Translations under genes and position numbers: made by a program
Notes under the pieces: model-generated
What the model was told of the DNA's origin: nothing
The model's database searches: none
The model's input: the letters and a program-made list of their open reading frames with translations, nothing else
Origin: Dechloromonas sp. CZR5
GTDB lineage: Bacteria; Pseudomonadota; Gammaproteobacteria; Burkholderiales; Rhodocyclaceae
Direction: 5' to 3'
Length of the DNA stretch: 64,000 nucleotides
Assembly (NCBI RefSeq): GCF_008711155.1
Contig: NZ_VUYQ01000003.1
Coordinates: 496,001-560,000 of the forward strand
Shown here: piece after piece, positions 13,678-25,375 of the stretch
Numbering within the stretch: the first letter of the stretch is position 1
Layout: each line of letters begins with the position of its first letter

Positions 13678-14058
13678 TCACCGCCGACGTTCAACGCGAA
13701 ACTCAAGGCGATTGCCCTGTTCATCCTCGGCATCTCCCCGAAAAGCCCGACACGAAATGGCAGTCCAGCGTGCAGCCATCACGCGCCCGTCGCTACAGCG
13801 GACAATCCCATGCCCCGTCTCGCCCTCGCAGCTCCCTGAAGGCGTTGCGGATTGCGACGGCGCCATCTCGCCCTCGCAGCGAAGTCGCCCTTCCGGATCG
13901 GCCAGCGCAAAGCGCCCGCCGCCCTGCGCATTGCCCGGAAACGCCTTGCCGCGCAACTCGCCGGAAATGCCGCTGAGCGTGCCGCGGGCGTGATAACCAA
14001 AGGCGCAAGCCGCCAAAAGCAGCGGCAGGACAACGGAAAGCATAACGCGTCGGTTCAT
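13678..14058 (-). CDS. Hypothetical lipoprotein
   Basis: A 126-residue protein with a signal peptide and lipobox (VLPLLLAAC, Cys near residue 18) that should be lipidated and exported. The mature part is Gly-rich with several short beta-like repeats and Cys residues (RLRCEGE, GSCEGE, VRCSDG, ISCRAF), possibly forming disulphides. No family is recognised. It is divergent from dapC, 49 bases away. Confidence 0.65.
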   Translation of the reverse strand: MNRRVMLSVVLPLLLAACAFGYHARGTLSGISGELRGKAFPGNAQGGGRFALADPEGRLRCEGEMAPSQSATPSGSCEGETGHGIVRCSDGRVMAARWTAISCRAFRGDAEDEQGNRLEFRVERRR

Positions 14059-14107
14059 GAGGCAGGCAAGTCGTTTTCGGCGATAATCGGCTTTTTACAC
14101 CTATTCG

Positions 14108-15307
14108 ATGTCCGACGTGAATCCGCATCTCGCCCAACTCCAGCCCTATCCCTTCGAAAAGCTGCGTGCCTTGTTTGCCGGTGTAACGCCGAACCCGCAA
14201 CACAAGGAAATCAAGCTATCCATCGGCGAGCCCCAGCACGCCACCCCTGCTTTCATCATGGACGCACTGGCTGGCGGCCTCAAAGGCCTGGCCAACTATC
14301 CGACCACCCAGGGCTTGCCGGCATTGCGCCAGGCCATTGCCGGCTGGTGCCAGCGCCGATACGGCCTCGATCTGAATCCCGAAACGGAGATTCTCCCGGT
14401 CAACGGCTCCCGCGAAGCCCTCTTTTCTTTTGCACAAACGGTGATTGACCCCAGTCGCGGACACGTTCCGCTCATCGTGAGTCCGAACCCGTTCTACCAG
14501 ATCTACGAGGGGGCTGCCTACCTCTCCGGTGCCGAGCCCCGCTTCCTGAACAACCTGCCGGAAAACGACTTTGCCTTCGACTACGGCCAGCTGAGCGAAG
14601 CCGAATGGGCGCGCGTCCAGTTGTTCTACGTCTGCTCGCCGGGCAATCCGACCGGCAAGGTGCTGTCGCTGGAGGACTGGAAAACGCTGTTTGCGCTGTC
14701 CGACAAATATGGTTTCGTGATTGCCTCCGACGAGTGCTATTCGGAAATTTACTTCAACGAAGCCAACCCGCCGATTGGCGGGCTGCAGGCCGCGAAGCTG
14801 CTTGGCCGTGGAAACGAACGCCTGGTCATGTTCTCCAGCCTGTCCAAGCGCTCGAACGTGCCGGGCATGCGCTCCGGCTTTGTCGCCGGCGATGCGGCCA
14901 TTCTCAAGAAATACCTGCTGTTCCGCACCTATCAGGGCTGTGCCATGTCGCCCCCGGTGCAGACCGCCTCGATGGCTGCCTGGAACGACGAAGCCCACGT
15001 CCTAGACAACCGCAACCAGTATCGCGAGAAATTTGCGGCGTGCACGCCGCTGGTTTCCGAGGTACTGGATACCGGCATGCCGGACGCCAGCTTCTACTTG
15101 TGGGCAAGAACCCCGATCACCGACACCGAGTTCGCCCGCGGCTTGCTCGAACACTATAATGTCGTGGTTCTACCCGGCAGCTTCCTCGCCCGCGAATCGC
15201 AGGGTGTCAATCCGGGCGCCAATTTCATCCGCATTGCACTGGTTGCCTCGCTGGCTGAGTGCCTCGAAGCAACCCAGCGCATCCGCCAATTCGCACAACA
15301 ACTGTAA
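14108..15307 (+). CDS. dapC: Succinyldiaminopimelate transaminase
   Basis: A 399-residue class I/II PLP aminotransferase. The PLP Lys is in [17 protein letters not shown]; the CSPGNPTGK and [11 protein letters not shown] motifs bind the cofactor and substrate. It makes N-succinyl-LL-diaminopimelate from the 6-oxo precursor in lysine and peptidoglycan synthesis. It is the first gene of the dapC-dapD-pilU-dapE-prmB run, which supports DapC over generic aspartate aminotransferase. Confidence 0.92.
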   Translation: MSDVNPHLAQLQPYPFEKLRALFAGVTPNPQHKEIKLSIGEPQHATPAFIMDALAGGLKGLANYPTTQGLPALRQAIAGWCQRRYGLDLNPETEILPVNGSREALFSFAQTVIDPSRGHVPLIVSPNPFYQIYEGAAYLSGAEPRFLNNLPENDFAFDYGQLSEAEWARVQLFYVCSPGNPTGKVLSLEDWKTLFALSDKYGFVIASDECYSEIYFNEANPPIGGLQAAKLLGRGNERLVMFSSLSKRSNVPGMRSGFVAGDAAILKKYLLFRTYQGCAMSPPVQTASMAAWNDEAHVLDNRNQYREKFAACTPLVSEVLDTGMPDASFYLWARTPITDTEFARGLLEHYNVVVLPGSFLARESQGVNPGANFIRIALVASLAECLEATQRIRQFAQQL

Positions 15308-15324
15308 CCAAGAGAGAACTTCAC

Positions 15325-16140
15325 ATGAGCCATCCGCTGCAAGCCACCATCGACGAACTTTGGGAAAAGCGCACCGAGCTGACCACCCAATCGACCGACG
15401 CTATCAAGATCATCGAATCGGTCATTGCCGACCTCGACGCCGGCAAGCTGCGCATCGCTGAAAAGGTCAACGGCGAATGGGTCGTCAACCAGTGGGCCAA
15501 GAAAGCCGTGCTGCTCTCCTTCCGCACCCGCGATAACCGCGTCCAGGAAGCCGGCGACGTCCGCTTCTACGACAAGGTCGATACCAAGTTCCAGGGCTGG
15601 ACCGAAGAGCAGTTCAAGGCCGGCGGCTTCCGTGTCGTGCCGGGCGCCTTCGCCCGCAAAGGTGCGTTCATCGCGAAGAATGCCGTGCTGATGCCCTCAT
15701 TCGTCAATATCGGCGCCTATGTCGATGAAGGCACCATGGTCGATGCTTGGGCCACCGTCGGCTCCTGTGCCCAGATCGGCAAGAACGTTCACCTGTCCGG
15801 CGGCGTCGGTATCGGCGGCGTGCTCGAGCCGATCCAGGCCGGCCCGGTCATCATCGAAGACAACTGCTTCATTGGCGCCCGCTCGGAAGTCGTCGAAGGC
15901 GTGATCGTCGGTGAGAACTCGGTTATCTCGATGGGCGTTTACATCGGCCAGAGCACCCCGATTTACGACCGCGAAACTGGCGAAATCACCTACGGCAAGA
16001 TCCCGCCGGGCTCCGTCGTGATCAGCGGCAACCTGCCGAAGGATGGCGGCAAGTACAGCCTGTACGCCGCGATCATCGTCAAGAAGGTCGACGCCCAGAC
16101 CCGCTCCAAGACCAGCATCAACGAGTTGCTGCGCGCCTAA
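15325..16140 (+). CDS. dapD: Tetrahydrodipicolinate N-succinyltransferase
   Basis: A 271-residue enzyme that uses succinyl-CoA to succinylate tetrahydrodipicolinate. The middle holds hexapeptide repeats of the left-handed beta-helix acyltransferase fold (residues about 100-200, with [16 protein letters not shown]). The start ATG at 15325 is preceded by AGAGAG; an upstream in-frame start at 15259 would overlap dapC and lacks a ribosome site. It lies between dapC and pilU, in the succinyl branch of lysine synthesis. Confidence 0.96.
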   Translation: MSHPLQATIDELWEKRTELTTQSTDAIKIIESVIADLDAGKLRIAEKVNGEWVVNQWAKKAVLLSFRTRDNRVQEAGDVRFYDKVDTKFQGWTEEQFKAGGFRVVPGAFARKGAFIAKNAVLMPSFVNIGAYVDEGTMVDAWATVGSCAQIGKNVHLSGGVGIGGVLEPIQAGPVIIEDNCFIGARSEVVEGVIVGENSVISMGVYIGQSTPIYDRETGEITYGKIPPGSVVISGNLPKDGGKYSLYAAIIVKKVDAQTRSKTSINELLRA

Positions 16141-16167
16141 GTTCCGTCAATCCACGAAGGTCTTGTC

Positions 16168-17355
16168 ATGATCCTCGACAAACTGTTCCAGCTGATGGCC
16201 GAAAAGCAGGCCTCGGATATCTTCATTTCCGCAGGCGCGCCGATCCACATCAAGATTCAGGGCAATACGATCCCGGTCAATCAGCAGATCATGCTGCCGG
16301 ACATGATCGAGAAGATTGCCTACGAACTGATGTCGCCGGACCAGATCAAGACCTTCGAGACGAACTGGGAGATGAACCTCTCCTTCGGCGTCCCCAACGT
16401 TGGCAACTTCCGTGTCAACATCTTCCGCCAGCGCGGCTCGACCAGCATTGTCGTCCGCTTTATCCTGGGCAATATCCCGGCCCTCGACGAACTCGGCCTG
16501 CCGAACATCCTCGGCGAGCTGATCATGGAAAAGCGCGGCCTGATCCTGATCGTCGGCGCCACCGGCTCGGGCAAGTCGACCACCCTCGCCTCCATGCTCG
16601 ACCATCGCAATGCAAACCGCTCAGGGCACATCCTGACCGTCGAAGACCCGATCGAATTCCTGTTCAAGCACAAGAAATCGATCGTCAACCAGCGCGAAAT
16701 CGGCATGGATACGCAGGACTGGCATTCGGCGCTGAAGAACGCCATGCGCCAGGCACCGGACTGCATCCTGATCGGCGAAATCCGGGACAAGGACACCATG
16801 CAGGCGGCCATCGCCTATGCACAAACCGGCCACCTCTGCCTGGCCACGCTGCACGCCAACAACAGCTACCATGCGCTGAACCGCATCATCAGTTTCTTTC
16901 CGGCCGAGAACCGCCCGGCACTATTCCTCGATCTCTCGGTAGCCCTGCGTGCCATCGTCTCGCAGCGCCTGGTCAAGAAACCCGACGGCAAGCGTATCCC
17001 GACCTGCGAAATCATGCTCAACACCCGCCACATCAGCGAGTTGATCGAGCGTGGCGAAGTCCAGGGCATCAAGGATGCGATGGAACAAACACTCGCGCCG
17101 GGATCGCAGACCTTCGAGCAGGACCTGTTCAATCTGTACAGTGCCGGCACCATTACCATCGACGAAGCCTTGGCCAATGCCGATTCGCCGACCAACCTGT
17201 CATGGCTCATCAACAACTCCGAGTTCGGATCGGCCAACGGCAAGGATGACAAGAAATCCGACGTTGCGCTGGAATTCGACAGCACCAACGAAGGCGGCGC
17301 ATCGTTCAAGGAGTTCACGCTCAGCCTCGCCGATCACGACGAAGAAACCCGATAA
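16168..17355 (+). CDS. pilU: PilU/PilT-type twitching motility ATPase
   Basis: A 395-residue secretion ATPase of the PilT family. Walker A is VGATGSGKSTTLASML, Walker B-like LIGEIRDKDTMQAAIA and the His box HLCLATLHANN are present. The long tail after residue about 340 (to 395) is acidic and polar, as in PilU. PilU helps PilT depolymerise type IV pili in twitching motility and DNA uptake. It sits between dapD and dapE with no pil neighbours; its stop codon abuts the dapE ATG (TAAATG), so it is transcribed with them. Confidence 0.88.
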   Translation: MILDKLFQLMAEKQASDIFISAGAPIHIKIQGNTIPVNQQIMLPDMIEKIAYELMSPDQIKTFETNWEMNLSFGVPNVGNFRVNIFRQRGSTSIVVRFILGNIPALDELGLPNILGELIMEKRGLILIVGATGSGKSTTLASMLDHRNANRSGHILTVEDPIEFLFKHKKSIVNQREIGMDTQDWHSALKNAMRQAPDCILIGEIRDKDTMQAAIAYAQTGHLCLATLHANNSYHALNRIISFFPAENRPALFLDLSVALRAIVSQRLVKKPDGKRIPTCEIMLNTRHISELIERGEVQGIKDAMEQTLAPGSQTFEQDLFNLYSAGTITIDEALANADSPTNLSWLINNSEFGSANGKDDKKSDVALEFDSTNEGGASFKEFTLSLADHDEETR

Positions 17356-19382
<2,027 letters not shown>

Positions 19383-19391
19383 GTTCGCCGC

Positions 19392-20261
19392 TTGAGCAAG
19401 CTGTACGAACTGCCCAGCCCGTTCGAAGTCGAAACGGGCACGGTGCTGCTGCACGAACCGCCTTGGGCACGGGCTGGCGAGTTGCGCGCCCAGCTGCTCG
19501 ACGAAAGCTATCCCAAGCCTTTTGTCATCGACGACGGGAAATCGCGCTTCCTGTATTTCAACGTCCGCCTGATGCAGAGCGAAATGTCGCTCAAGGCACC
19601 GAACGACCTGGCCATCCGCTACACGCAAAAGATGATGGCCTTCCTGCTCTTTCAGCCACGTCCGAAACGCATTGCGCTGATTGGCCTGGGCGGTGGCTCG
19701 CTGGTCAAGTTCTGCTACCACCGCATGCCCGGCACGCACATGACCGCCGTCGAACTCGACCCTGAGGTGATTGCCTTCCGCGATACCTTCCTGGTGCCAG
19801 CGGACAATGACCGCCTGCAGATCATCAACGGGGACGGTGCCGAGTTTCTCGAAACAGCCGACAAGGGCCTCGATGTCCTGCTTGTCGATGCTTTCGACAG
19901 GACCGGTTTCGCACCCGGCCTGGCCAACCGCGAATTCTTCGAGAACGCTTACGCCAAGCTGGCCGGCAACGGGGTGCTGGTGATCAACCTGGCCGGCGAA
20001 AAGGAAAGCTACACCGGACTGATCGGCGAGGTCATGCACGTTTTTGACGACCAAGTAATCGTCATTTCGGTGCCGGACGACGGCAACCACGTGCTATATG
20101 CCTTCAAGGAAAGCTACTTCGAGCCACGCTGGCGCTGGTTGCACAATTACGCCAAGGAACTGCGCGCCAAGTTCGGCCTGGACTTTCCGGCTTTCGTGCA
20201 AAAGATGGAACGTTCCAGCAAGCTGGGCCTCGCCCGCCGCGAAGCCATCCGGCGGCGCTGA
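19392..20261 (+). CDS. Spermidine/spermine synthase-like protein
   Basis: A 289-residue protein with the spermidine-synthase core: IALIGLGGGSLVKFCY (decarboxy-SAM/SAM loop), AVELDPEVIAF (acidic strand) and LLVDAFDRTGFAPGL. It lacks membrane segments and the usual clear putrescine-binding Asp/Tyr pattern, so it may be a related aminopropyl- or methyltransferase-like protein. The start is a TTG at 19392 without an obvious ribosome site, ten bases after prmB, so the exact N-terminus is uncertain. Confidence 0.7.
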   Translation: MSKLYELPSPFEVETGTVLLHEPPWARAGELRAQLLDESYPKPFVIDDGKSRFLYFNVRLMQSEMSLKAPNDLAIRYTQKMMAFLLFQPRPKRIALIGLGGGSLVKFCYHRMPGTHMTAVELDPEVIAFRDTFLVPADNDRLQIINGDGAEFLETADKGLDVLLVDAFDRTGFAPGLANREFFENAYAKLAGNGVLVINLAGEKESYTGLIGEVMHVFDDQVIVISVPDDGNHVLYAFKESYFEPRWRWLHNYAKELRAKFGLDFPAFVQKMERSSKLGLARREAIRRR

Positions 20262-20277
20262 ACGCTCCGTTCAGCGC
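20255..20277. terminator. Perfect dyad between convergent genes
   Basis: A 9-bp perfect stem (GCGCTGAAC / GTTCAGCGC) with a 5-base loop holds the stop codons of both converging genes, the spermidine-synthase-like gene and pepD. No strong T run follows, so it may be a bidirectional terminator or mRNA 3'-end protector. Confidence 0.5.
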
Positions 20278-21740
20278 AATTCGGCCAGGATAGCCGTCAG
20301 CAGTTGCCAGCAGCGGGCCACCGACGCCACCTCGACCCGCTCACCCGGCGCATGCGCACCGCGTATGGTCGGCCCGAAGGAAACAATGTCCAGCCCGGGA
20401 TATTTGGCGCCGATGATGCCGCACTCCAGGCCGGCATGAATCACCTGAACGCTCGAATCGGCAGCGAAATCGCGCTTATAGACAGCCTGACAAACCTTCA
20501 ACAACGCTGACACCGGATTCGGTGCCCATCCGGGATAGTAGCCATCCTTCACCGCCGCCGTACCGCCCAGCGCCCACAGACTGGCGATCTCGTCGGCCAG
20601 GGCCAAACTGCAGCTATCGCGCAACGAGCGCACCATGAAATTGCATGAACCGCCCGCCGGCCCCAGATTGACCATACCAAGATTGTTCGACGTTTCGACC
20701 ACGCCAGGCACCTGCCGGCTCATCGAGCGCACGCCGTGCGGTGCCGCATGCAAGCTCGCCAGCCAGAGCGCTTGTTCGTCAGGCATCAACAGCGAATCCG
20801 GCATACACGGCGAAACAGCGAGCACCAGCTCATCCTCAATCCCTTGCAGCTCGCTGCGCAGCTGCGCCTGAAGTTCCGCCACGGCAACAGCCAGACTATC
20901 GCCCATCCCCCGGGGCAGCGCAAATGAAGCGGCCGCCTCGCGCGGCAAGGCATTGCGTGCCGTACCACCCCGCAACTCCGCCAGTCGCAGGGGAAAATCC
21001 GATTCCAGCCGGCGCAGCACGCGCACCAGCAGCTTGATCGCGTTGCCGCGCCCCTCATGGATATCGACACCGGAATGCCCGCCGCGCAAGCCGTTCAACG
21101 CGATCTGCCAACCCTGATAGCCGTCAGGCATCGCATCCGGCCGGCCCGGACGCTCGACGTTGACATCCAGTCCGCCGGCGCAGCCGAGATAAAACTCACC
21201 CCATTCCTCGGTGTCCAGATTCAGCATCAAGCGGCCCCGCAATACCCCTTGGGCCAAGCCGCGCGCACCGCCCATGCCGGCCTCTTCATCGACCGTCAAC
21301 AAGGCATCGATCGGGCCGTGCGCTATATCCCGGCTGTCGAGAACGGCCAGAATCAGTGCCACACCAATCCCGTTATCGGCCCCCAGTGTGGTTTTCTCAG
21401 CCAGCAGCCAGCCATCCTCGAGAACCGGAACAATCGGATCGCGCAGGAAATCGTGAGCGCTGTCACTGTTTTTCTGGCAAACCATATCCAGATGCGCCTG
21501 CAACACTACGTCCGGAGCATGTTCTCGCCCCGCCGTTGCCGGCTTGCGAACAAGCAGATTACCTGCCGCATCGACCTCCGCCGCCAATCCTCGCTCATGC
21601 GCCCAGGCCAGCAACTCGGCGCGCAAGGCCGCCTCATGCTTGGAAGCCCGTGGAATGCGGCAGAGGGTAGCGAAATGCGCCCACACGGCAGCGGGCTGAA
21701 GTCCGGCAAATACCGGGGGTACAGTTGAGGACTGAGGCAT
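20271..21740 (-). CDS. pepD: Aminoacyl-histidine dipeptidase (peptidase D)
   Basis: A 489-residue M20-family dipeptidase. Metal-binding motifs are QAHLDMVCQ, TLGADNGIGVA and TVDEEAGM. It cleaves Xaa-His and other dipeptides in the cytoplasm. The start is taken at ATG 21740, after which the PepD-like sequence begins; a longer frame from 21830 would read through the tRNA-His terminator. It is convergent with the spermidine-synthase-like gene. Confidence 0.92.
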   Translation of the reverse strand: MPQSSTVPPVFAGLQPAAVWAHFATLCRIPRASKHEAALRAELLAWAHERGLAAEVDAAGNLLVRKPATAGREHAPDVVLQAHLDMVCQKNSDSAHDFLRDPIVPVLEDGWLLAEKTTLGADNGIGVALILAVLDSRDIAHGPIDALLTVDEEAGMGGARGLAQGVLRGRLMLNLDTEEWGEFYLGCAGGLDVNVERPGRPDAMPDGYQGWQIALNGLRGGHSGVDIHEGRGNAIKLLVRVLRRLESDFPLRLAELRGGTARNALPREAAASFALPRGMGDSLAVAVAELQAQLRSELQGIEDELVLAVSPCMPDSLLMPDEQALWLASLHAAPHGVRSMSRQVPGVVETSNNLGMVNLGPAGGSCNFMVRSLRDSCSLALADEIASLWALGGTAAVKDGYYPGWAPNPVSALLKVCQAVYKRDFAADSSVQVIHAGLECGIIGAKYPGLDIVSFGPTIRGAHAPGERVEVASVARCWQLLTAILAELR

Positions 21741-21757
21741 CGCCAAACTCCAAAGAG

Positions 21758-21793
21758 AAAACCCCCGAGAGTCTTTCGACTTTCGGGGGTTTA
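21758..21793 (-). terminator. Rho-independent terminator after tRNA-His
   Basis: On the minus strand a strong GC stem (ACCCCCGA with TCGGGGGT, extended by AGTC/GACT) ends in TTTTCTC. It follows tRNA-His immediately and lies between it and pepD. Confidence 0.85.
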
Positions 21794-21797
21794 AATC

Positions 21798-21874
21798 TGG
21801 GGCGACATACCGGGATCGAACCGGTGACACCTGGAATCACAATCCAGTGCTCTACCGACTGAGCTAATGCCGCC
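21798..21874 (-). tRNA. tRNA-His (anticodon GTG)
   Basis: A 77-base tRNA that folds into the standard cloverleaf on the minus strand. The anticodon stem-loop reads CTGGATTGTGATTCCAG with anticodon GTG. The extra 5' G pairs with the discriminator C, the histidine tRNA identity feature. CCA is encoded. It is followed by a strong terminator. Confidence 0.97.
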
Positions 21875-22039
21875 GTCGAAGAAGGCGCGCATTGTACGAT
21901 GCTCATTCGCTTCTGTCTACAGGCTTTTGCAGAAAATCGACATTTATCCGAATTGGCGCCGGCAGCGCGGCATTTGATCGACCGTGATATTATTATCGGC
22001 TTAATTTTTTTCTCGGCTCCGTAGTCACAAGGAATACTC

Positions 22040-23344
22040 ATGGAAGCAACCACTGCACAAGCTAACGAACTCGAACGCCGCGTCGATCTCTCCATCGCCA
22101 TCGCCGATGTCGAGAAGGAAATGGAACAACGCCTGAAGCGCATGGGCAAGAATATGAAGATGCCTGGCTTCCGTCCGGGCAAGGTGCCGTTCAACATCGT
22201 CAAGCAGCAGTATGGCGACCAGGCCCGCCACGAAGTCCTGTCCGAGGAACTCGACCGCGTCTTCGGCGAGACCGTCACCGCCCAGAAGACCCGTGTTGCC
22301 GGCTATCCGCGCATCGAGCCGAAGACCACCGAAAGCACCACTCACCTCGAATTCACCGCGATTTTCGAAACCTACCCGGAATTCGCCATTGGTGATCTGT
22401 CCGCCTCCGACATCGAGCGTCCGACGCTGGAAGTCAGCGCCGCCGAAGTGGACAAGACCCTCGACATCCTGCGCAAGCAACGCGTTTCCTACGTCGACGC
22501 CGACCGTGCCGCCGCCAAGGAAGACCGCGTCGTCATCGATTTTCTCGGCAAGAAGGACGGCGTGCCGTTCCAGGGCGGCCAGGCCAATGATTACCCGTTC
22601 GTTCTCGGCCAAGGCATGATGTTGCCGGACTTCGAAAACGCCGTCGAGGGCTCCAAGGTTGGTGAATCCAAGACGTTCGACCTGACCTTCCCGGCTGACT
22701 ACCACGCCAAGGACCTGGCAGGCCAGACAGTTCAGTTCGAGATCACCGTCAAGCAGATTCAAGCCCCGCAACTGCCGGAAGTCGACGCCGAATTTGCCAA
22801 GGGCATGGGCATCGCCGACGGCGACGTGACCAAGATGCGCGCCGAGATCGAAGCCAACCTGAAGCGCGAAGTGAAGCGCCGTATCGAAGGCAAGATCAAG
22901 GACCAGGTCATGGAAGCCCTGCTCGCCACCAACCCGATCACCGTACCGGTCGCGCTGGTCGACATGGAAATCCAGCGCCTGATGCAGGCTGCCCGCCAGG
23001 ACATGGAACAGCGCGGCATGAAGGTCAAGGATCTGCCGATCCAGCCGGAATGGTTTGCCGACCAGGCCAAGCGCCGTGTCACCCTGGGCCTGATCCTGGC
23101 CGAAGTGGTCAAGACCGAAAAGCTCCAGGCAACCCCGGAGCAGGTTCGTGCGATGGTCGAGGAAACCGCAGCCTCCTACGAGCAGCCGGAAGAAGTCATC
23201 CGCTGGTACTACGCGCAACCGCAACGCCTGCAGGAAGTCGAAGGCGTCGCCATCGAGAACAACGTGGTCACCTGGGTACTGAGCAAGGCCAAGGTGTCCG
23301 ACAAGGTTGCCGTTTTTGATGAACTGATGGGCCAAAAGCAGTAA
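22040..23344 (+). CDS. tig: Trigger factor
   Basis: A 434-residue ribosome-associated chaperone and peptidyl-prolyl isomerase. The ribosome-binding GFRPGKVP signature is near residues 43-50, the FKBP-type domain runs about 150-240 ([13 protein letters not shown]) and the helical C-terminal chaperone domain follows. It catches nascent chains on the ribosome. It heads a tig-clpP-clpX-lon block; the AT-rich upstream region (about 21980-22035) should hold the promoter and AAGGAA precedes the ATG. Confidence 0.97.
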   Translation: MEATTAQANELERRVDLSIAIADVEKEMEQRLKRMGKNMKMPGFRPGKVPFNIVKQQYGDQARHEVLSEELDRVFGETVTAQKTRVAGYPRIEPKTTESTTHLEFTAIFETYPEFAIGDLSASDIERPTLEVSAAEVDKTLDILRKQRVSYVDADRAAAKEDRVVIDFLGKKDGVPFQGGQANDYPFVLGQGMMLPDFENAVEGSKVGESKTFDLTFPADYHAKDLAGQTVQFEITVKQIQAPQLPEVDAEFAKGMGIADGDVTKMRAEIEANLKREVKRRIEGKIKDQVMEALLATNPITVPVALVDMEIQRLMQAARQDMEQRGMKVKDLPIQPEWFADQAKRRVTLGLILAEVVKTEKLQATPEQVRAMVEETAASYEQPEEVIRWYYAQPQRLQEVEGVAIENNVVTWVLSKAKVSDKVAVFDELMGQKQ

Positions 23345-23411
23345 TCTCGACCTTGTCGCAAATGCGGCAAGCGTCCTGAACGTAATCAACAAGCAACACA
23401 CAAGGGCTGAC

Positions 23412-24041
23412 ATGAATATCGACAACGCAGGCAACTGGGATCCGCAGGCTCTGGGCCTCGTCCCGATGGTGGTGGAACAGAGCGGACGCGGCGAACGCGC
23501 GTACGACATCTATTCGCGCCTGTTGAAAGAGCGGGTGATCTTTCTTGTCGGCCCGGTGAACGACGCCAGCGCCAATCTGGTCGTTGCCCAATTGCTGTTC
23601 CTTGAAGCCGAAAACCCGGACAAGGACATCTATTTCTACATCAACTCGCCGGGTGGTTCCGTGACGGCAGGCATGTCGATCTACGACACCATGCAGTTCA
23701 TCAAGCCGGACGTGTCGACGCTGTGTATCGGCCAGGCCGCCTCGATGGGTGCCTTCCTGCTCTGCGCCGGCGCCAAGGGCAAGCGTTTCGCCCTGCCCAA
23801 CTCGCGCGTGATGATCCACCAGCCGCTGGGCGGCTTCCAGGGCCAGGCTTCGGATATCGCCATCCACGCCAAGGAAATCCTGTCGATCAAGGATAAGCTC
23901 AATCGGATCATGGCCGAGCACACCGGCCAGCCGCTGGAACGCCTGGAACGCGACACCGACCGCGACAATTTCATGTCGTCGGCCGAAGCGGCCGAATACG
24001 GCCTGATCGACAAGGTTCTGACCCGCCGCGAAGCGGCTTAA
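23412..24041 (+). CDS. clpP: ATP-dependent Clp protease proteolytic subunit
   Basis: A 209-residue serine protease. The catalytic Ser lies in [11 protein letters not shown] and the His in [10 protein letters not shown]; the substrate-handling [11 protein letters not shown] strand is present. It forms the tetradecameric protease barrel, here driven by the ClpX encoded 13 bases downstream. Normal length for the family. Confidence 0.97.
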   Translation: MNIDNAGNWDPQALGLVPMVVEQSGRGERAYDIYSRLLKERVIFLVGPVNDASANLVVAQLLFLEAENPDKDIYFYINSPGGSVTAGMSIYDTMQFIKPDVSTLCIGQAASMGAFLLCAGAKGKRFALPNSRVMIHQPLGGFQGQASDIAIHAKEILSIKDKLNRIMAEHTGQPLERLERDTDRDNFMSSAEAAEYGLIDKVLTRREAA

Positions 24042-24054
24042 CGGAGAACGACAG

Positions 24055-25305
<1,251 letters not shown>

Positions 25306-25315
25306 GCCGGGGGCT

Positions 25316-25344
25316 CTTGAAACCCGGTTTCCCGCCCCCACTTA
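25316..25344 (+). promoter_or_regulatory. Predicted heat-shock (sigma-32) promoter of lon
   Basis: CTTGAAA (25316-25322), a 13-base spacer, and CCCCACTTA (25336-25344) match the sigma-32 consensus CTTGAAA-N13/14-CCCCATNT closely. It lies 32 bases upstream of the lon ATG in the gap after clpX, so lon probably has its own heat-shock promoter. Confidence 0.8.
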
Positions 25345-25375
25345 GGGGGAACATACCTATTTCAAAGGCTTCGTA

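Noticed and set aside
22025..23509. 494-codon minus-strand frame opposite trigger factor
   Set aside because: Shadow of tig, which is well supported.
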